DNA of 64,000 bases, from positions 1,739,362 to 1,803,361 of the forward strand of contig CP075364.1 of NCBI GenBank assembly GCA_019454105.1, read 5' to 3'. The stretch comes from Fimbriimonadaceae bacterium (GTDB lineage Bacteria; Armatimonadota; Fimbriimonadia; Fimbriimonadales; Fimbriimonadaceae). Shown piece after piece: positions 40,723-48,770 of the stretch. The notes under the pieces were generated by a model that saw only the letters and a program-made list of their open reading frames with translations, was not told where the DNA came from and did no database searches. Made by a program: the position numbers and the translations under genes. Position 1 is the first letter of the stretch, and each line of letters starts with the position of its first letter.

Positions 40723-41073
40723 GTGATCTGGGGCCAAGCGGGTGTTTGCTTCTTGCTGTGGGTCGCCTACGGTTGGTGGCTCCGAAGCCGCACCAAGCCC
40801 TGGCTCGGGCGTGTCAGTCTTTGGGAGCCAAAGAAGCGGGCGGTGATCGGTTCTGCGGGCCTGATCGCGGGTGGCGCACTGGCGGTCGGGGCCCTCTTTG
40901 CCATCGCCTCTTTGGGCGGGATCAGAGACGGCTCTTTGACGGCTTGGGCGTGCGCGGCGGTCGTCGTGTCGGGCCTGGCGTTCGTCCACTTGCAGTCGTT
41001 CTCGGCCGTTTGCTTGGTCAGTTCAGCCCTGGATCGAGAAACTGCCGCGCGTCGCGGCCCGTCTGGGGAATAG
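40723..41073 (+). CDS. Small membrane protein of unknown function
   Basis: 116 residues from a GTG at 40723. Three hydrophobic helices (WGQAGVCFLLWVAYGWWL; AVIGSAGLIAGGALAVGALFAIASLGG; AWACAAVVVSGLAFVHLQSFSAVCLV) and a short basic-acidic tail (SSALDRETAARRGPSGE). Divergent from the MntR-type gene with about 50 nt between starts. It begins a four-gene plus-strand operon with an exported protein, a thioredoxin-like lipoprotein and a nitroreductase. No family recognised. Confidence 0.65.
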   Translation: MIWGQAGVCFLLWVAYGWWLRSRTKPWLGRVSLWEPKKRAVIGSAGLIAGGALAVGALFAIASLGGIRDGSLTAWACAAVVVSGLAFVHLQSFSAVCLVSSALDRETAARRGPSGE

Positions 41074-41080
41074 GCGTCTC

Positions 41081-41698
41081 ATGAGTCACCGAACTATCTT
41101 CTTGTGCCTGCTGCTGATCCTGACTTCACCGTTGGCCCTGGCCCAGGCTCAGTCGTCGACGGCCGAGGCCGACCGCGTCCTCCTGAAGATCCGCGAACTG
41201 GACCTTCTCAACCAGATCTTGCCCGTGCTGATGCGGGGAGATCAGATCAAGAAGATCCTTCCGGCCTTGGAAAAGGCGCGGGAGGCTGAACGGCGAATTC
41301 AAAAAGACGAGCTCTCGGAGCTCAAGGGAATTGAGGCGACGCTCGATCCGGCCCTCGCCGCAGCCAAGGACAAGGGCCAAGTGCCGACTCGAGAGACCTT
41401 GAACGTCATGTTCGGCGCCCTGCGCGACATGCGGACAAAGCGGTTGCTCATGGTAGCCGAGCAGTCCGAGAACGTGCTGAAAACAGTCGAGGAGACGCTC
41501 GACGAGGGCCAGATCAAGGCGGCCGCAAACTCGTTGGACCCGAGGATCGGTCATGAAGGCATGGACGTGAGCAAGCTCAGCGATCGCGACAAGCTCCGCA
41601 CATGGGTCCGTATCGTCCTCATGGATCCCACCGCATACGGCCTCTTGGTCGAACTCAGCCGAAAGAAGGAAGACTCCGTGGCAGAATCAAAGTCATGA
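41081..41698 (+). CDS. Exported helical protein of unknown function
   Basis: 205 residues with a signal peptide (IFLCLLLILTSPLALAQAQS). The mature chain is almost entirely helical and charged (LLKIRELDLLNQILPVLMRGDQIKKILPALEKAREAERRIQKDELSELKGIEATLDPALAAAKDKGQVPTR in three helices), recalling Spy/CpxP-like periplasmic helical proteins, though the LTxxQ motif is absent. Begins 7 nt after the preceding gene and overlaps the next by ATGA. Function unknown; a periplasmic chaperone or sensor would fit. Confidence 0.7.
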   Translation: MSHRTIFLCLLLILTSPLALAQAQSSTAEADRVLLKIRELDLLNQILPVLMRGDQIKKILPALEKAREAERRIQKDELSELKGIEATLDPALAAAKDKGQVPTRETLNVMFGALRDMRTKRLLMVAEQSENVLKTVEETLDEGQIKAAANSLDPRIGHEGMDVSKLSDRDKLRTWVRIVLMDPTAYGLLVELSRKKEDSVAESKS

Positions 41699-42264
41699 AA
41701 CGAGGAACCGCATGGGTCGTAGCCCTCGTGGCTCTGGCCGGCTGTGGCAACGAAGGCGGCGGGGTGGTCCGCGAAGACACCCAGCCGAAGGCAGACTCCA
41801 CATCATTGAGAGGCGAGGCCAAGTCCGAGCCGAGCGTCGAGGGCCGCCAGGATGGCAGCCAAGGCAAAGACGCTGAACCGGTCAAGAACGAGCCAGTCGG
41901 CCGGAGGGAGCCACCAGCAGGCCCGGACGAGGCCCCCGACCTCGCGTCAGGGCGCGACGTGGCCAGGGCCAAGAACAAGAAGCTCGTGGTGATCGTTCAC
42001 GCCCCGTGGGACCAACAGAGCCGTCTGCTTCTCGATGAGGGCCTCAAGAACCCTGAGGTGCGCCAACTTCTTAAGGACACGGTCATCGTCAAGATGGACT
42101 TTGACGCACCAGAAACCCAGCAGACAGTCCGTGAGCGCAAAATCGACACGCTGCCGAGAGTGATCTTCTACACTCCCGATGGCAAGCTCTATGACCATAT
42201 CAAAGGATACAACGACCCAGAATGGCTAATCAAGAGGCTCAAGATGCCGCCGCAGCAGGAGTGA
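41695..42264 (+). CDS. Thioredoxin-fold lipoprotein lacking the CxxC site
   Basis: 189 residues from the ATG at 41695, overlapping the previous stop (ATGA). A lipobox (VVALVALAGC) is followed by ~80 residues of disordered, E/P/K-rich linker and a thioredoxin-like domain: KKLVVIVHAPWDQQSRLLLDEGL, LLKDTVIVKMDFDAPETQQTVRERKIDTLPRVIFYTPDG. The active-site position reads APWDQQS instead of WCxxC, so thiol chemistry is not expected, while the cis-proline region (DTLPRVIF) is kept. It is therefore probably a binding or scaffold module rather than an oxidoreductase. Confidence 0.8.
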   Translation: MKRGTAWVVALVALAGCGNEGGGVVREDTQPKADSTSLRGEAKSEPSVEGRQDGSQGKDAEPVKNEPVGRREPPAGPDEAPDLASGRDVARAKNKKLVVIVHAPWDQQSRLLLDEGLKNPEVRQLLKDTVIVKMDFDAPETQQTVRERKIDTLPRVIFYTPDGKLYDHIKGYNDPEWLIKRLKMPPQQE

Positions 42265-43070
42265 GCGAAGAGCCAGGGCCCTTGGGCGAAGCCTGGGTGG
42301 CCCGCTACGGTGAGACGCCTCCCGTCGATGTCGCAGAAGTCGACCCTTTTCTGACCCATCGGTCGGTCCGCGACTTCAGCGACCGCCCAGTCCCTCGAGC
42401 GTTGGTGACAGCTCTCGTCGCCGCAGCCCAAAGCGCCGCGACCAGCAGCAATCTCCAGACTTGGAGCGTCGTCAGTGTCCAAGATCCTGTCCGCCGCGCC
42501 GAAGTCGCGAGACTCTGTGCCGACCAGCGGCAGGTGAGGAACGCGCCCTGGTTCTTCGCATTCGTGGCGGACCACCACCGCCTCGCCCACGCCGCCTCCC
42601 GGGTCGGCGAAGACGCCCTCGGACTGGACTATTGCGAGTTCTACACCATGGCCGTGATCGACGCGGCCCTGGCTGCCGAGCGAATGGTCTGCGCGGCGGA
42701 GAGCCTGGGCCTGGGGATCTGTTACATCGGAGCCTTGAGGAACGACGCAGAGGGCGTCAAAGGGCTCTTGAACCTTCCGGAGAGGGTCGTCGGCCTCTTT
42801 GGGCTCTGCCTGGGATGGCCGGATCCGAATGTCGCGAACCCGATCAAGCCGAGGCTCCCGCAGTCGAGCGTTTGGTTCGAGGAGGAGTACGACCCCTTGG
42901 TCGGCATCGGTGACTACGATGACCGCATGTCCCGCTTCTATGCCGAGCAAGGAATGAAAGGCGACGCGACCTGGTCGATGCGCAGCGGCCGCCGTGTGGA
43001 CGAGCACCACTTAACAGGACGAGAGGCCCTGCTCAAGTTCATCCAAGAGCAAGGGTTCAGCCGCCGTTAG
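42261..43070 (+). CDS. NADPH-dependent nitroreductase (NfsA-like)
   Basis: 269 residues from a GTG that overlaps the upstream stop (GTGA); an ATG at 42222 would add 13 residues. FMN flavoprotein of the oxygen-insensitive NfsA/FRP type: the [38 protein letters not shown] block binds [41 protein letters not shown] and FGLCLGWPD follow in the family order. The C-terminus contributes to the dimer interface. It would reduce nitro compounds or quinones in the cytoplasm. Overlaps ftsZ tail-to-tail by 4 nt. Confidence 0.92.
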   Translation: MSEEPGPLGEAWVARYGETPPVDVAEVDPFLTHRSVRDFSDRPVPRALVTALVAAAQSAATSSNLQTWSVVSVQDPVRRAEVARLCADQRQVRNAPWFFAFVADHHRLAHAASRVGEDALGLDYCEFYTMAVIDAALAAERMVCAAESLGLGICYIGALRNDAEGVKGLLNLPERVVGLFGLCLGWPDPNVANPIKPRLPQSSVWFEEEYDPLVGIGDYDDRMSRFYAEQGMKGDATWSMRSGRRVDEHHLTGREALLKFIQEQGFSRR

Positions 43071-44212
43071 TGGCCAGATCGTTGCCGACGCAGGAAAGTC
43101 GGGATGTCCAAATCGAGCTCGTCGACCTCGATCGGTCGCGGCCTTTCCCTCGTAGCCCCTTCGGTTTGCCTCACCGGGCGCTCAGACGGAGCCGCGAAGA
43201 CCTCGCGCTTGGTGATGTCCTGCGTCCCAGTGTCAAATCCCGCCGCCAGAACGGTCACCGAGACGGCGTCGTCCATCGATGGATCGATCACCGTCCCCAA
43301 GTAGATGGCCGCCTCTTCCGGGTCGGTCAGTTGGAGCAGATAGTCCATCGCGTCGTGGGCCTCGCCGATGGTCAGGTCGGGCCCTGCCGTCACATTGACG
43401 AGCAGTCTCTTGGCGCCGCTGATCCTCGATTCAAGCAATGGAGACGAGGCGGCAAGCTGGGCCGCCGTGCGGGCCCGTTGCTCCCCGACCGCAGTGCCAA
43501 TACCCATCAAGGCGATACCCGCGTTCGACATCACCGCACGGATATCGGCAAAGTCGACGTTGATCATCCCTGGCTTCAGGACAATGTCGCTGATTCCCTG
43601 CACCCCTTGTCGAAGCACGTCGTCCGCTTGGGCCAGAGCATCCTGCATCGAGGCCCTCTTGTCAAGGATTCCTGCCAGGTTGTCGTTCGGGATCACGATC
43701 AGGGTATCGACCCGTTCGCGCAACCGGGACACACCAGCCTCGGCCGAAGCCCGTCGCTTGGGCCCCTCGAACCCGAAGGGTCGGGTCACCACGCCTACGG
43801 TCAAGACGCCGAGCCTCTTCGCCACTTCGGCCACGACTGGAGCCGCACCGGTTCCTGTGCCGCCACCCATCCCGGCCGTGATGAAGACCATATCGGCTCC
43901 CTCAAGCCGCTCGGCGATCTGCCGCTCGGATTCTCGAGCCGCCTTCTCCCCCAACTGCGGGTCGCCCCCGACGCCAAGACCGCGAGTCAGCACATCGCCG
44001 AGCGACAACTTCTGGTCGGCCTTGGTCGCTTTTAATGCCTGGACGTCTGTGTTCATCGCGATGAACTCCACGCCCTCGACCCCGGCTTCCATCATGCGGC
44101 TGACGGCGTTGCAACCCCCGCCGCCGACCCCGATGACCCGGATCACCGCCTGAGTCTCGAAGAGGTTGACCCTCTTCACGTCGTCGCTTCCCTGTCCGTT
44201 GGATTCCAGCAT
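43067..44212 (-). CDS. ftsZ: Cell division GTPase FtsZ
   Basis: 381 residues from the ATG at 44212; the frame stays open upstream but without FtsZ-like sequence. The tubulin signature GGGTGTG is at 116-122, the N-terminal nucleotide loop [10 protein letters not shown] near 28-37, and the T7 synergy loop at [14 protein letters not shown]. The linker is short, and the C-terminal peptide [15 protein letters not shown] is the conserved tail that binds FtsA, SepF or ZipA-type anchors. ftsA and the mur/dcw cluster are not adjacent, so the gene has been separated from the usual cell-division cluster. Confidence 0.97.
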   Translation of the reverse strand: MLESNGQGSDDVKRVNLFETQAVIRVIGVGGGGCNAVSRMMEAGVEGVEFIAMNTDVQALKATKADQKLSLGDVLTRGLGVGGDPQLGEKAARESERQIAERLEGADMVFITAGMGGGTGTGAAPVVAEVAKRLGVLTVGVVTRPFGFEGPKRRASAEAGVSRLRERVDTLIVIPNDNLAGILDKRASMQDALAQADDVLRQGVQGISDIVLKPGMINVDFADIRAVMSNAGIALMGIGTAVGEQRARTAAQLAASSPLLESRISGAKRLLVNVTAGPDLTIGEAHDAMDYLLQLTDPEEAAIYLGTVIDPSMDDAVSVTVLAAGFDTGTQDITKREVFAAPSERPVRQTEGATRERPRPIEVDELDLDIPTFLRRQRSGH

Positions 44213-44297
44213 GGGTTCGGTTGAACCAAAGGACGCGGCAGGGCCGCCAATCGCACCATCGAGTTTTCCACAGGCCGCCGCGTGGTACCTTCGGCGC

Positions 44298-44786
44298 GTG
44301 GACCAACCTGTCGTCGGTGTGATCATGGGGTCAGAGAGCGACCTAGCGACTATGGAGGCCGCTGCCGGCGTGCTCCGCGAGTTCGGTGTCGGCATCGAAG
44401 TCCACATCGTCAGCGCCCACCGAACACCGGAGCGCATGGTCGATTACGCCAAGTCGGCTGCTTCCCGAGGGCTCAAGGTTGTCGTGGCCGGCGCAGGCGG
44501 GGCAGCGCACTTGCCAGGCATGGTCGCCTCGTTGACCGACCTGCCTGTGATCGGTGTTCCTGTCGAGTCCAAGGCACTCCACGGTCTCGACTCCCTGCTC
44601 TCCATTGTTCAGATGCCAGCCGGCGTGCCAGTCGCCACTGTGGCCATTGGCAACGCCAGGAACGCGGGGTTGCTCGCGATCCGGATCCTGGCGCTGGGAG
44701 ACTCAAGCCTCGCCGCCAAACTCGCCGCCTTTCGGGAGTCACAGGTCGAAAAGGTCCTCCAAGACGACCTTCGGGTCTCCCCTTGA
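44298..44786 (+). CDS. purE: N5-carboxyaminoimidazole ribonucleotide mutase
   Basis: 162 residues from the GTG at 44298, normal for class I PurE, which rearranges N5-CAIR to CAIR in purine synthesis. [17 protein letters not shown], the [10 protein letters not shown] active-site segment with its histidine, [14 protein letters not shown] and [25 protein letters not shown] are all present. A longer open frame upstream overlaps the divergent ftsZ start and does not look like PurE. purK is not adjacent. The gap to ftsZ (about 85 nt) must contain both promoters. Confidence 0.96.
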   Translation: MDQPVVGVIMGSESDLATMEAAAGVLREFGVGIEVHIVSAHRTPERMVDYAKSAASRGLKVVVAGAGGAAHLPGMVASLTDLPVIGVPVESKALHGLDSLLSIVQMPAGVPVATVAIGNARNAGLLAIRILALGDSSLAAKLAAFRESQVEKVLQDDLRVSP

Positions 44787-44917
44787 CCGCGAAGGTTAAC
44801 TCAACTTAGCGTGACATTCATCTTGTGTTCAGGTTATCGCTCCAAGATGAACAGGATCCTCAACCAGGAGTGCGGCCAGCCCGGTTCGACCGAGAGGCCG
44901 TCGCAAGTTCCCCACTT

Positions 44918-44936
44918 GGGCCCGCAATGCGGGCCC
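44918..44936 (+). terminator. Candidate intrinsic terminator downstream of purE
   Basis: A perfect 8-bp stem GGGCCCGC with GCGGGCCC and a 3-nt loop (AAT), followed on the plus strand by GCTCTTTCTT, a moderately U-rich tail. It lies 131 nt after the purE stop and 8 nt past the end of the convergent DinB gene, so it may serve both directions. Confidence 0.55.
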
Positions 44937-44944
44937 GCTCTTTC

Positions 44945-45496
44945 TTAAGCCTGCGGGACCTTGGCAGCCCGCTCTTCGATCTGCCTGACGTGCCGCTCCG
45001 TATGGTCCACTGACAACCTGAAGAAGTCGGCCAGGCACATTCCGAACAGCGGGACGTACGGATTGCGGAACAACTTGCGGTTGAGGTCCTTCCCTCGGGC
45101 CATGGCGGCCAACTCGGCAATCTGCCCCTGCTGACCGCGCCACTCTTCGAGCCTTGCCCGTTCAACAATCTCGGGTGGGCCTGGGCGCATCGCAGCCGGA
45201 GCGGGGGCGTTACCTTCTGGGCCGGCCGCCCGCACCAGGAACCGACCGATAAAGCTGTGGGCCACCTCAGTTTCTGGGTCGGCCGCGGGGCAAGCTGGCA
45301 TGACGCTCTCAGCCACGGCGATATACCGGGAATTGGCCAGCACAAGGTGCTCGACGACTTGCCCGCAGGACCAGATTCCAGGTTCAGGCTGGCTGCTCCA
45401 CACGCTGCCTTCCCAGGATCCTAACGCGGCGACGACCCGGGCCATGTGGTCCTCTGTGCTTCGATCCGCCAGATCCAGAAGTGCCGAGAAGGTCAT
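44945..45496 (-). CDS. DinB/YfiT-like four-helix protein
   Basis: 183 residues. The DinB-superfamily bundle is indicated by the first helix (FSALLDLADRSTEDHMARVVAAL), WSCGQVVEHLVLANSRYIAVAE with a metal-type histidine, and the last helix SVDHTERHVRQIEERAAKV, where HTERH supplies two more histidines. Members are metal-dependent transferases or hydrolases, often using mycothiol or bacillithiol; the actual substrate cannot be predicted. Single-gene unit convergent with purE and divergent from the sigma-factor gene. Confidence 0.88.
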   Translation of the reverse strand: MTFSALLDLADRSTEDHMARVVAALGSWEGSVWSSQPEPGIWSCGQVVEHLVLANSRYIAVAESVMPACPAADPETEVAHSFIGRFLVRAAGPEGNAPAPAAMRPGPPEIVERARLEEWRGQQGQIAELAAMARGKDLNRKLFRNPYVPLFGMCLADFFRLSVDHTERHVRQIEERAAKVPQA

Positions 45497-45622
45497 ATCG
45501 CTCCTACCTTGTCCAAGCTTCCAACGCTGGACTAGGGCCAGTAAATTCTCCGGTTCTTCGCAATTGGGAACTCCGAGACCCCCGGGCCGTGTTCGAATTG
45601 GGCGAGAGGTACCATCCGCGCG

Positions 45623-46177
45623 ATGCTCTTCAGGCGGGGAGACCCCCAGCGCGAGCGCTTCGAGCGGATGGCGGAAGCCGTCTTCCCGTCTCTCTTTGGC
45701 ATGGCTCTCCGCCTGACCAAAGACAGGGAAGAAGCAGGCGACCTCTCTCAGGAAGCGTTGGTCCGCGCCTACGAGGCTTTCGACCGGTTCGACGGTCGCA
45801 ACTTCAAAGCCTGGATCCTTCGCATCCTAACGAACCTTTACATCAACAAATATCGCCGGCGCCAACGCGAAGGGATCAGCGGGTCGCTCGATGAAGATCA
45901 GGCAATCGAGCCCCCTGCTCCCGCCGACGAGGCACCGGACCGACAGGTGTTCGACCACTTGCTCGGGGCCGAAGTCGAGCACGCCCTCGCCCAGGTCCCA
46001 GAAGTGTTCCGGATCGCCGTCATGTTGAGCGATATCGAAGGAATGACATATGAAGAGATCGCCGAAGTCACCGAGGTCCCTGTGGGAACTGTCCGCTCCC
46101 GCATCGCCAGAGGCCGCGCCGCTCTCCGTCAGCAACTCGAGCAATACGCATTAAATCAAGGCTATATAAAGAAATGA
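45623..46177 (+). CDS. ECF-type RNA polymerase sigma factor
   Basis: 184 residues. Region 2 (FPSLFGMALRLTKDREEAGDLSQEALVRAYEAFDRFDGRNFKAWILRILTNLYINKYRRR) binds core polymerase and the -10 element. Region 4 (ALAQVPEVFRIAVMLSDIEGMTYEEIAEVTEVPVGTVRSRIARGRAALRQQL) carries the helix-turn-helix for -35. RpoE-like architecture without extra domains. The next gene overlaps it (ATGA) and looks like a membrane-anchored anti-sigma factor, the usual pairing. Its regulon is not visible here. Confidence 0.94.
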   Translation: MLFRRGDPQRERFERMAEAVFPSLFGMALRLTKDREEAGDLSQEALVRAYEAFDRFDGRNFKAWILRILTNLYINKYRRRQREGISGSLDEDQAIEPPAPADEAPDRQVFDHLLGAEVEHALAQVPEVFRIAVMLSDIEGMTYEEIAEVTEVPVGTVRSRIARGRAALRQQLEQYALNQGYIKK

Positions 46178-46905
46178 TTCCGAAGAACGAACTCATGGGC
46201 GCCCTGGCAGACGGGATGCTCGACGCTGAAGAAAGGGAACGCGCCGAGCAACAGCTGAAGACCGACAAGGGGGCTTTGTCCGAGTTCGAATGGGCGGTCA
46301 TGCTGAAGCAGTCCGTCCGGCAGCACTGCAGGCCAGCGGAGTCCAGTGAAGAGTGGAAGAAAGCCAAAGCCAGGCTGGACGAGATCGACAGGGTCAAGAA
46401 GGCAGAGCACTTTGTGGGCAAGTACTCCTGGGCCTTGTGCGGCATCTTCTTGGTCGCGATCGTCAGCGCGGCCGTGTTCAACAGAGGCGTCAGCAGGCCC
46501 TTGGGCAACGCCCATGTGGCCGGGCTTTTCTCGGGCCTCCAGCTTGAGCCTGCCGGCAGCGAGACCCAAGTGACCGAGAGCGTCCGCAAAAAGCTCGGCG
46601 AGGTTCCAAGGCCGGTCGCTCATTTGCCCGGCAGGGTCACCCACGTCGCCTGTGGCCAAATCGACGGCAGGAGCGCCGTCAGGCTCTCCATCCAGGACAG
46701 CATGGGCCAACTCACGTTCTTCACGATCCGCTCGACAACATCGATCGATGCTCTCCAGCGCGTCGAGGGGGACTATCAGCTCGGCCTGCTCGGCGGCGTT
46801 CCTTCCGTGGCATGGGTCGAGGGTGGCTACCTGTTGATCCTGGCCGGCGACCGGGGCTTCGAGTCCCTGATCCAGTCTGCCGAATCGATCAAGTCCAGCC
46901 GCTGA
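46174..46905 (+). CDS. Putative anti-sigma factor, single-pass membrane protein
   Basis: 243 residues. The N-terminal ~75 residues are charged and helical (LMGALADGMLDAEERERAEQQLKTDKGALSEFEWAVMLKQSVRQHC), like the sigma-binding domain of zf-HC2-type anti-sigma factors, but the zinc-coordinating HxxxCxxC is reduced to a lone C. One membrane helix (WALCGIFLVAIVSAAVF) follows, then an extracytoplasmic domain with strands (PVAHLPGRVTHVACGQIDGRSAVRLSIQD). Coupled to the sigma gene by a 4-nt overlap. The role is inferred from context and topology. Confidence 0.75.
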   Translation: MIPKNELMGALADGMLDAEERERAEQQLKTDKGALSEFEWAVMLKQSVRQHCRPAESSEEWKKAKARLDEIDRVKKAEHFVGKYSWALCGIFLVAIVSAAVFNRGVSRPLGNAHVAGLFSGLQLEPAGSETQVTESVRKKLGEVPRPVAHLPGRVTHVACGQIDGRSAVRLSIQDSMGQLTFFTIRSTTSIDALQRVEGDYQLGLLGGVPSVAWVEGGYLLILAGDRGFESLIQSAESIKSSR

Positions 46906-46906
46906 G

Positions 46907-46982
46907 TGGCAGGGGCGACAGGATTCGAACCCGCGACCTGCGGTTTTGGAGACCGCTGCTCTACCAGCTGAGCTACACCCCT
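46907..46982 (-). tRNA. tRNA-Trp (CCA anticodon)
   Basis: Complete cloverleaf on the minus strand: acceptor AGGGGTG pairing with CGCCCCT, D arm GCTCAGCTGGTAGAGC, anticodon loop CTCCAAA (CCA) on a CGGT/ACCG-type stem, T arm GCGGGTTCGAATCCTGT, discriminator G and encoded CCA at 46907-46909. G at the discriminator is the Trp identity base. Confidence 0.95.
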
Positions 46983-47067
46983 GCGGGAACCTTTTTATAC
47001 CTTATCGGTCGCTTGCAGCCCCAGACAGCGACCCCGGGCCCAAGGACTGGACTGGCCACAATCAGCC

Positions 47068-47922
47068 ATGCGTTTTTGGACCGGCCTGACCGCTTCGGTC
47101 GCCGCCCTTGTCGCCATCGGGTGCCAACCCACAGAACCGCTCATCGGAGGGGAGCCCCTCGCCAAGACGGTGCAATCGGTCGTGAGCCTCAGCCCGAGCA
47201 CGACCGAGATCTGGGGGCGTCTCCCTGCCAAAATGGTGGGCAGGACGTCCTCATGCGACATGCCGCCCGTCGCCATGGAAGCGCCCATCGTCGTTCAAGG
47301 CACCAAGCCGGACTACGAGCGGATCTCCCAAATCAAGCCCGACCTGGTCGTCTACGACGCCGAACTTTACGGCGAAGCCGACCGCGCCAAGATTGAAGAG
47401 CTCGGCATCAAGACGTCGCCGCTCGAAGCGACCAAGCTCGAGGAACTGTACGACACGATACTCAAGGCCGGTTCGATGACCGGGGGCGAGACCGTGGCTT
47501 CGAGCACAGTGGACTCCATTGAGAACGCGGTGGCGAGGGCCAGTGCCCAAAAGCTCGCGAAAAAGCCCCGCACCATGGTCCTTATGGTGGGAGGGGGCGA
47601 ATATATGGCGACGGGCCGAGACTCGTTCCTGGCCGACGTCCTTCGTCACATCAACGCCGAACCTGTCGGGCCTTCGGGAACCACCTTCGTGACGATCAGC
47701 CCTGAGACCCTGATCCAAGACAATCCCGACATGATCCTGGTGCCATCCGGTGGCAGGCAGGTCATGGCCGACCCAAGGCTAGCCGGGCTCGAAGCGATCA
47801 AGAAGAGGCGGGTGTTCGAGGTCACGCCCGCGTTCCTGCTAAGAAAAGGCCCCCGCACCAAAGACCTTGTCGAGTCCGTCGCGAACGTTATGGCCATCGA
47901 GTTCGGCGGAGGCGCCCAGTGA
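47068..47922 (+). CDS. Periplasmic-binding lipoprotein of an ABC importer (BtuF/FepB-like)
   Basis: 284 residues with a lipobox (VAALVAIGC). The mature protein follows the type III periplasmic-binding layout: VVSLSPSTTEIWGRL, then YERISQIKPDLVVYDAELYGEADRAKIEELGIKTSPL, a connecting long helix, and MVLMVGGGEYMATGRDSFLADVLRHINAEPV in the second lobe. Such proteins capture cobalamin, haem or iron chelates. No permease or ATPase gene is adjacent, so the partners are elsewhere. First gene of a seven-gene operon; overlaps the next by 4 nt (GTGA). Confidence 0.88.
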   Translation: MRFWTGLTASVAALVAIGCQPTEPLIGGEPLAKTVQSVVSLSPSTTEIWGRLPAKMVGRTSSCDMPPVAMEAPIVVQGTKPDYERISQIKPDLVVYDAELYGEADRAKIEELGIKTSPLEATKLEELYDTILKAGSMTGGETVASSTVDSIENAVARASAQKLAKKPRTMVLMVGGGEYMATGRDSFLADVLRHINAEPVGPSGTTFVTISPETLIQDNPDMILVPSGGRQVMADPRLAGLEAIKKRRVFEVTPAFLLRKGPRTKDLVESVANVMAIEFGGGAQ

Positions 47923-48761
47923 GCCGACCGACCATCGAGATCGGGGTTTTCGGCGGTTCCGGCTTCTATAGCTTGCTCGACGACGTCGTCGAGGCCAAAG
48001 TCGACACGCCCTACGGGCCGCCGAGCGACAGCGTGTTCGTCGCCACCGTCGGTGGCCGAAAGGTCGCCTTCATGCCTCGGCACGGTCGACACCACACCAT
48101 CCCTCCCCACAAAGTCAACTTCCGCGCCAACGTCTGGGCGTTCCATCGGCTTGGCGTGAAAGCCGTGGTCAGCACCTGCGCGGTCGGCTCCCTTCAGCGC
48201 GAGATCGCACCGGGAAGCTTCTTGGTCGCCGACCAGTTCGTGGACAGGACATGGGGGCGGGCCGACACGTTCTATGACGGGCCAGTCACGACCCATGTGT
48301 CCCCGGCCGACATGTACGACAAACAGCTGTCCAAGCTTGCCGCTCAGACCATCAGGGACCACGGGATCGAGTGCCATGAGGGCGGCACGGTCGTCGTGAT
48401 CAATGGCCCCAGGTTTTCCACCAAAGCCGAGAGCACGTGGTTCACCAAGATGGGATGGCACATCATCAACATGACCCAGTATCCCGAGGCTTACCTTTGC
48501 CATGAACTCGGCATGGCCGTCGCGAACATCTCGCTTGTCACCGACTACGACAGTGGGGTCGTCGCTGAAACCGAGGCGGTCACGGCCCACGACGTCCTGA
48601 CCGTCTTCAAGTCCAACGCGTCCAAAGCCAGGGAGGTGGTCCTCGATCTCGTCCAACGGATCCCGGCGGACCTCTCCGGCCTTGGATCGCGTGATTCTTT
48701 GGCCTTCACCCGAGGCGACGGGTTCGACCATTCGCCATACGACCTGAGACAGTTCGAATAA
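47919..48761 (+). CDS. mtnP: S-methyl-5'-thioadenosine phosphorylase
   Basis: 280 residues from a GTG overlapping the preceding stop. It splits methylthioadenosine with phosphate in the methionine salvage pathway. Family blocks: GVFGGSGFYSLLDDV, the phosphate-binding MPRHGRHHTIPPHKVNFRANVWA, VVSTCAVGSLQREIAPG, NMTQYPEAYLCHELGMAVANISLVTDYDSG with the substrate-binding Asp. MTA arises from polyamine synthesis, consistent with the spermidine-synthase-like protein at 16899. The class II aldolase at 6031 could act later in the same salvage, but that is speculative. Confidence 0.95.
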   Translation: MSRPTIEIGVFGGSGFYSLLDDVVEAKVDTPYGPPSDSVFVATVGGRKVAFMPRHGRHHTIPPHKVNFRANVWAFHRLGVKAVVSTCAVGSLQREIAPGSFLVADQFVDRTWGRADTFYDGPVTTHVSPADMYDKQLSKLAAQTIRDHGIECHEGGTVVVINGPRFSTKAESTWFTKMGWHIINMTQYPEAYLCHELGMAVANISLVTDYDSGVVAETEAVTAHDVLTVFKSNASKAREVVLDLVQRIPADLSGLGSRDSLAFTRGDGFDHSPYDLRQFE

Positions 48762-48770
48762 AATGAAGCC

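Noticed and set aside
43070-44035. 321-codon plus-strand open frame opposite ftsZ
   Set aside because: Shadow of ftsZ; composition is Arg/His-rich and without domains.
46174-46905. Anti-sigma factor with a functional zinc site
   Set aside because: The HxxxCxxC motif of zinc-binding anti-sigma factors is not present, so only a zinc-independent anti-sigma role is suggested.
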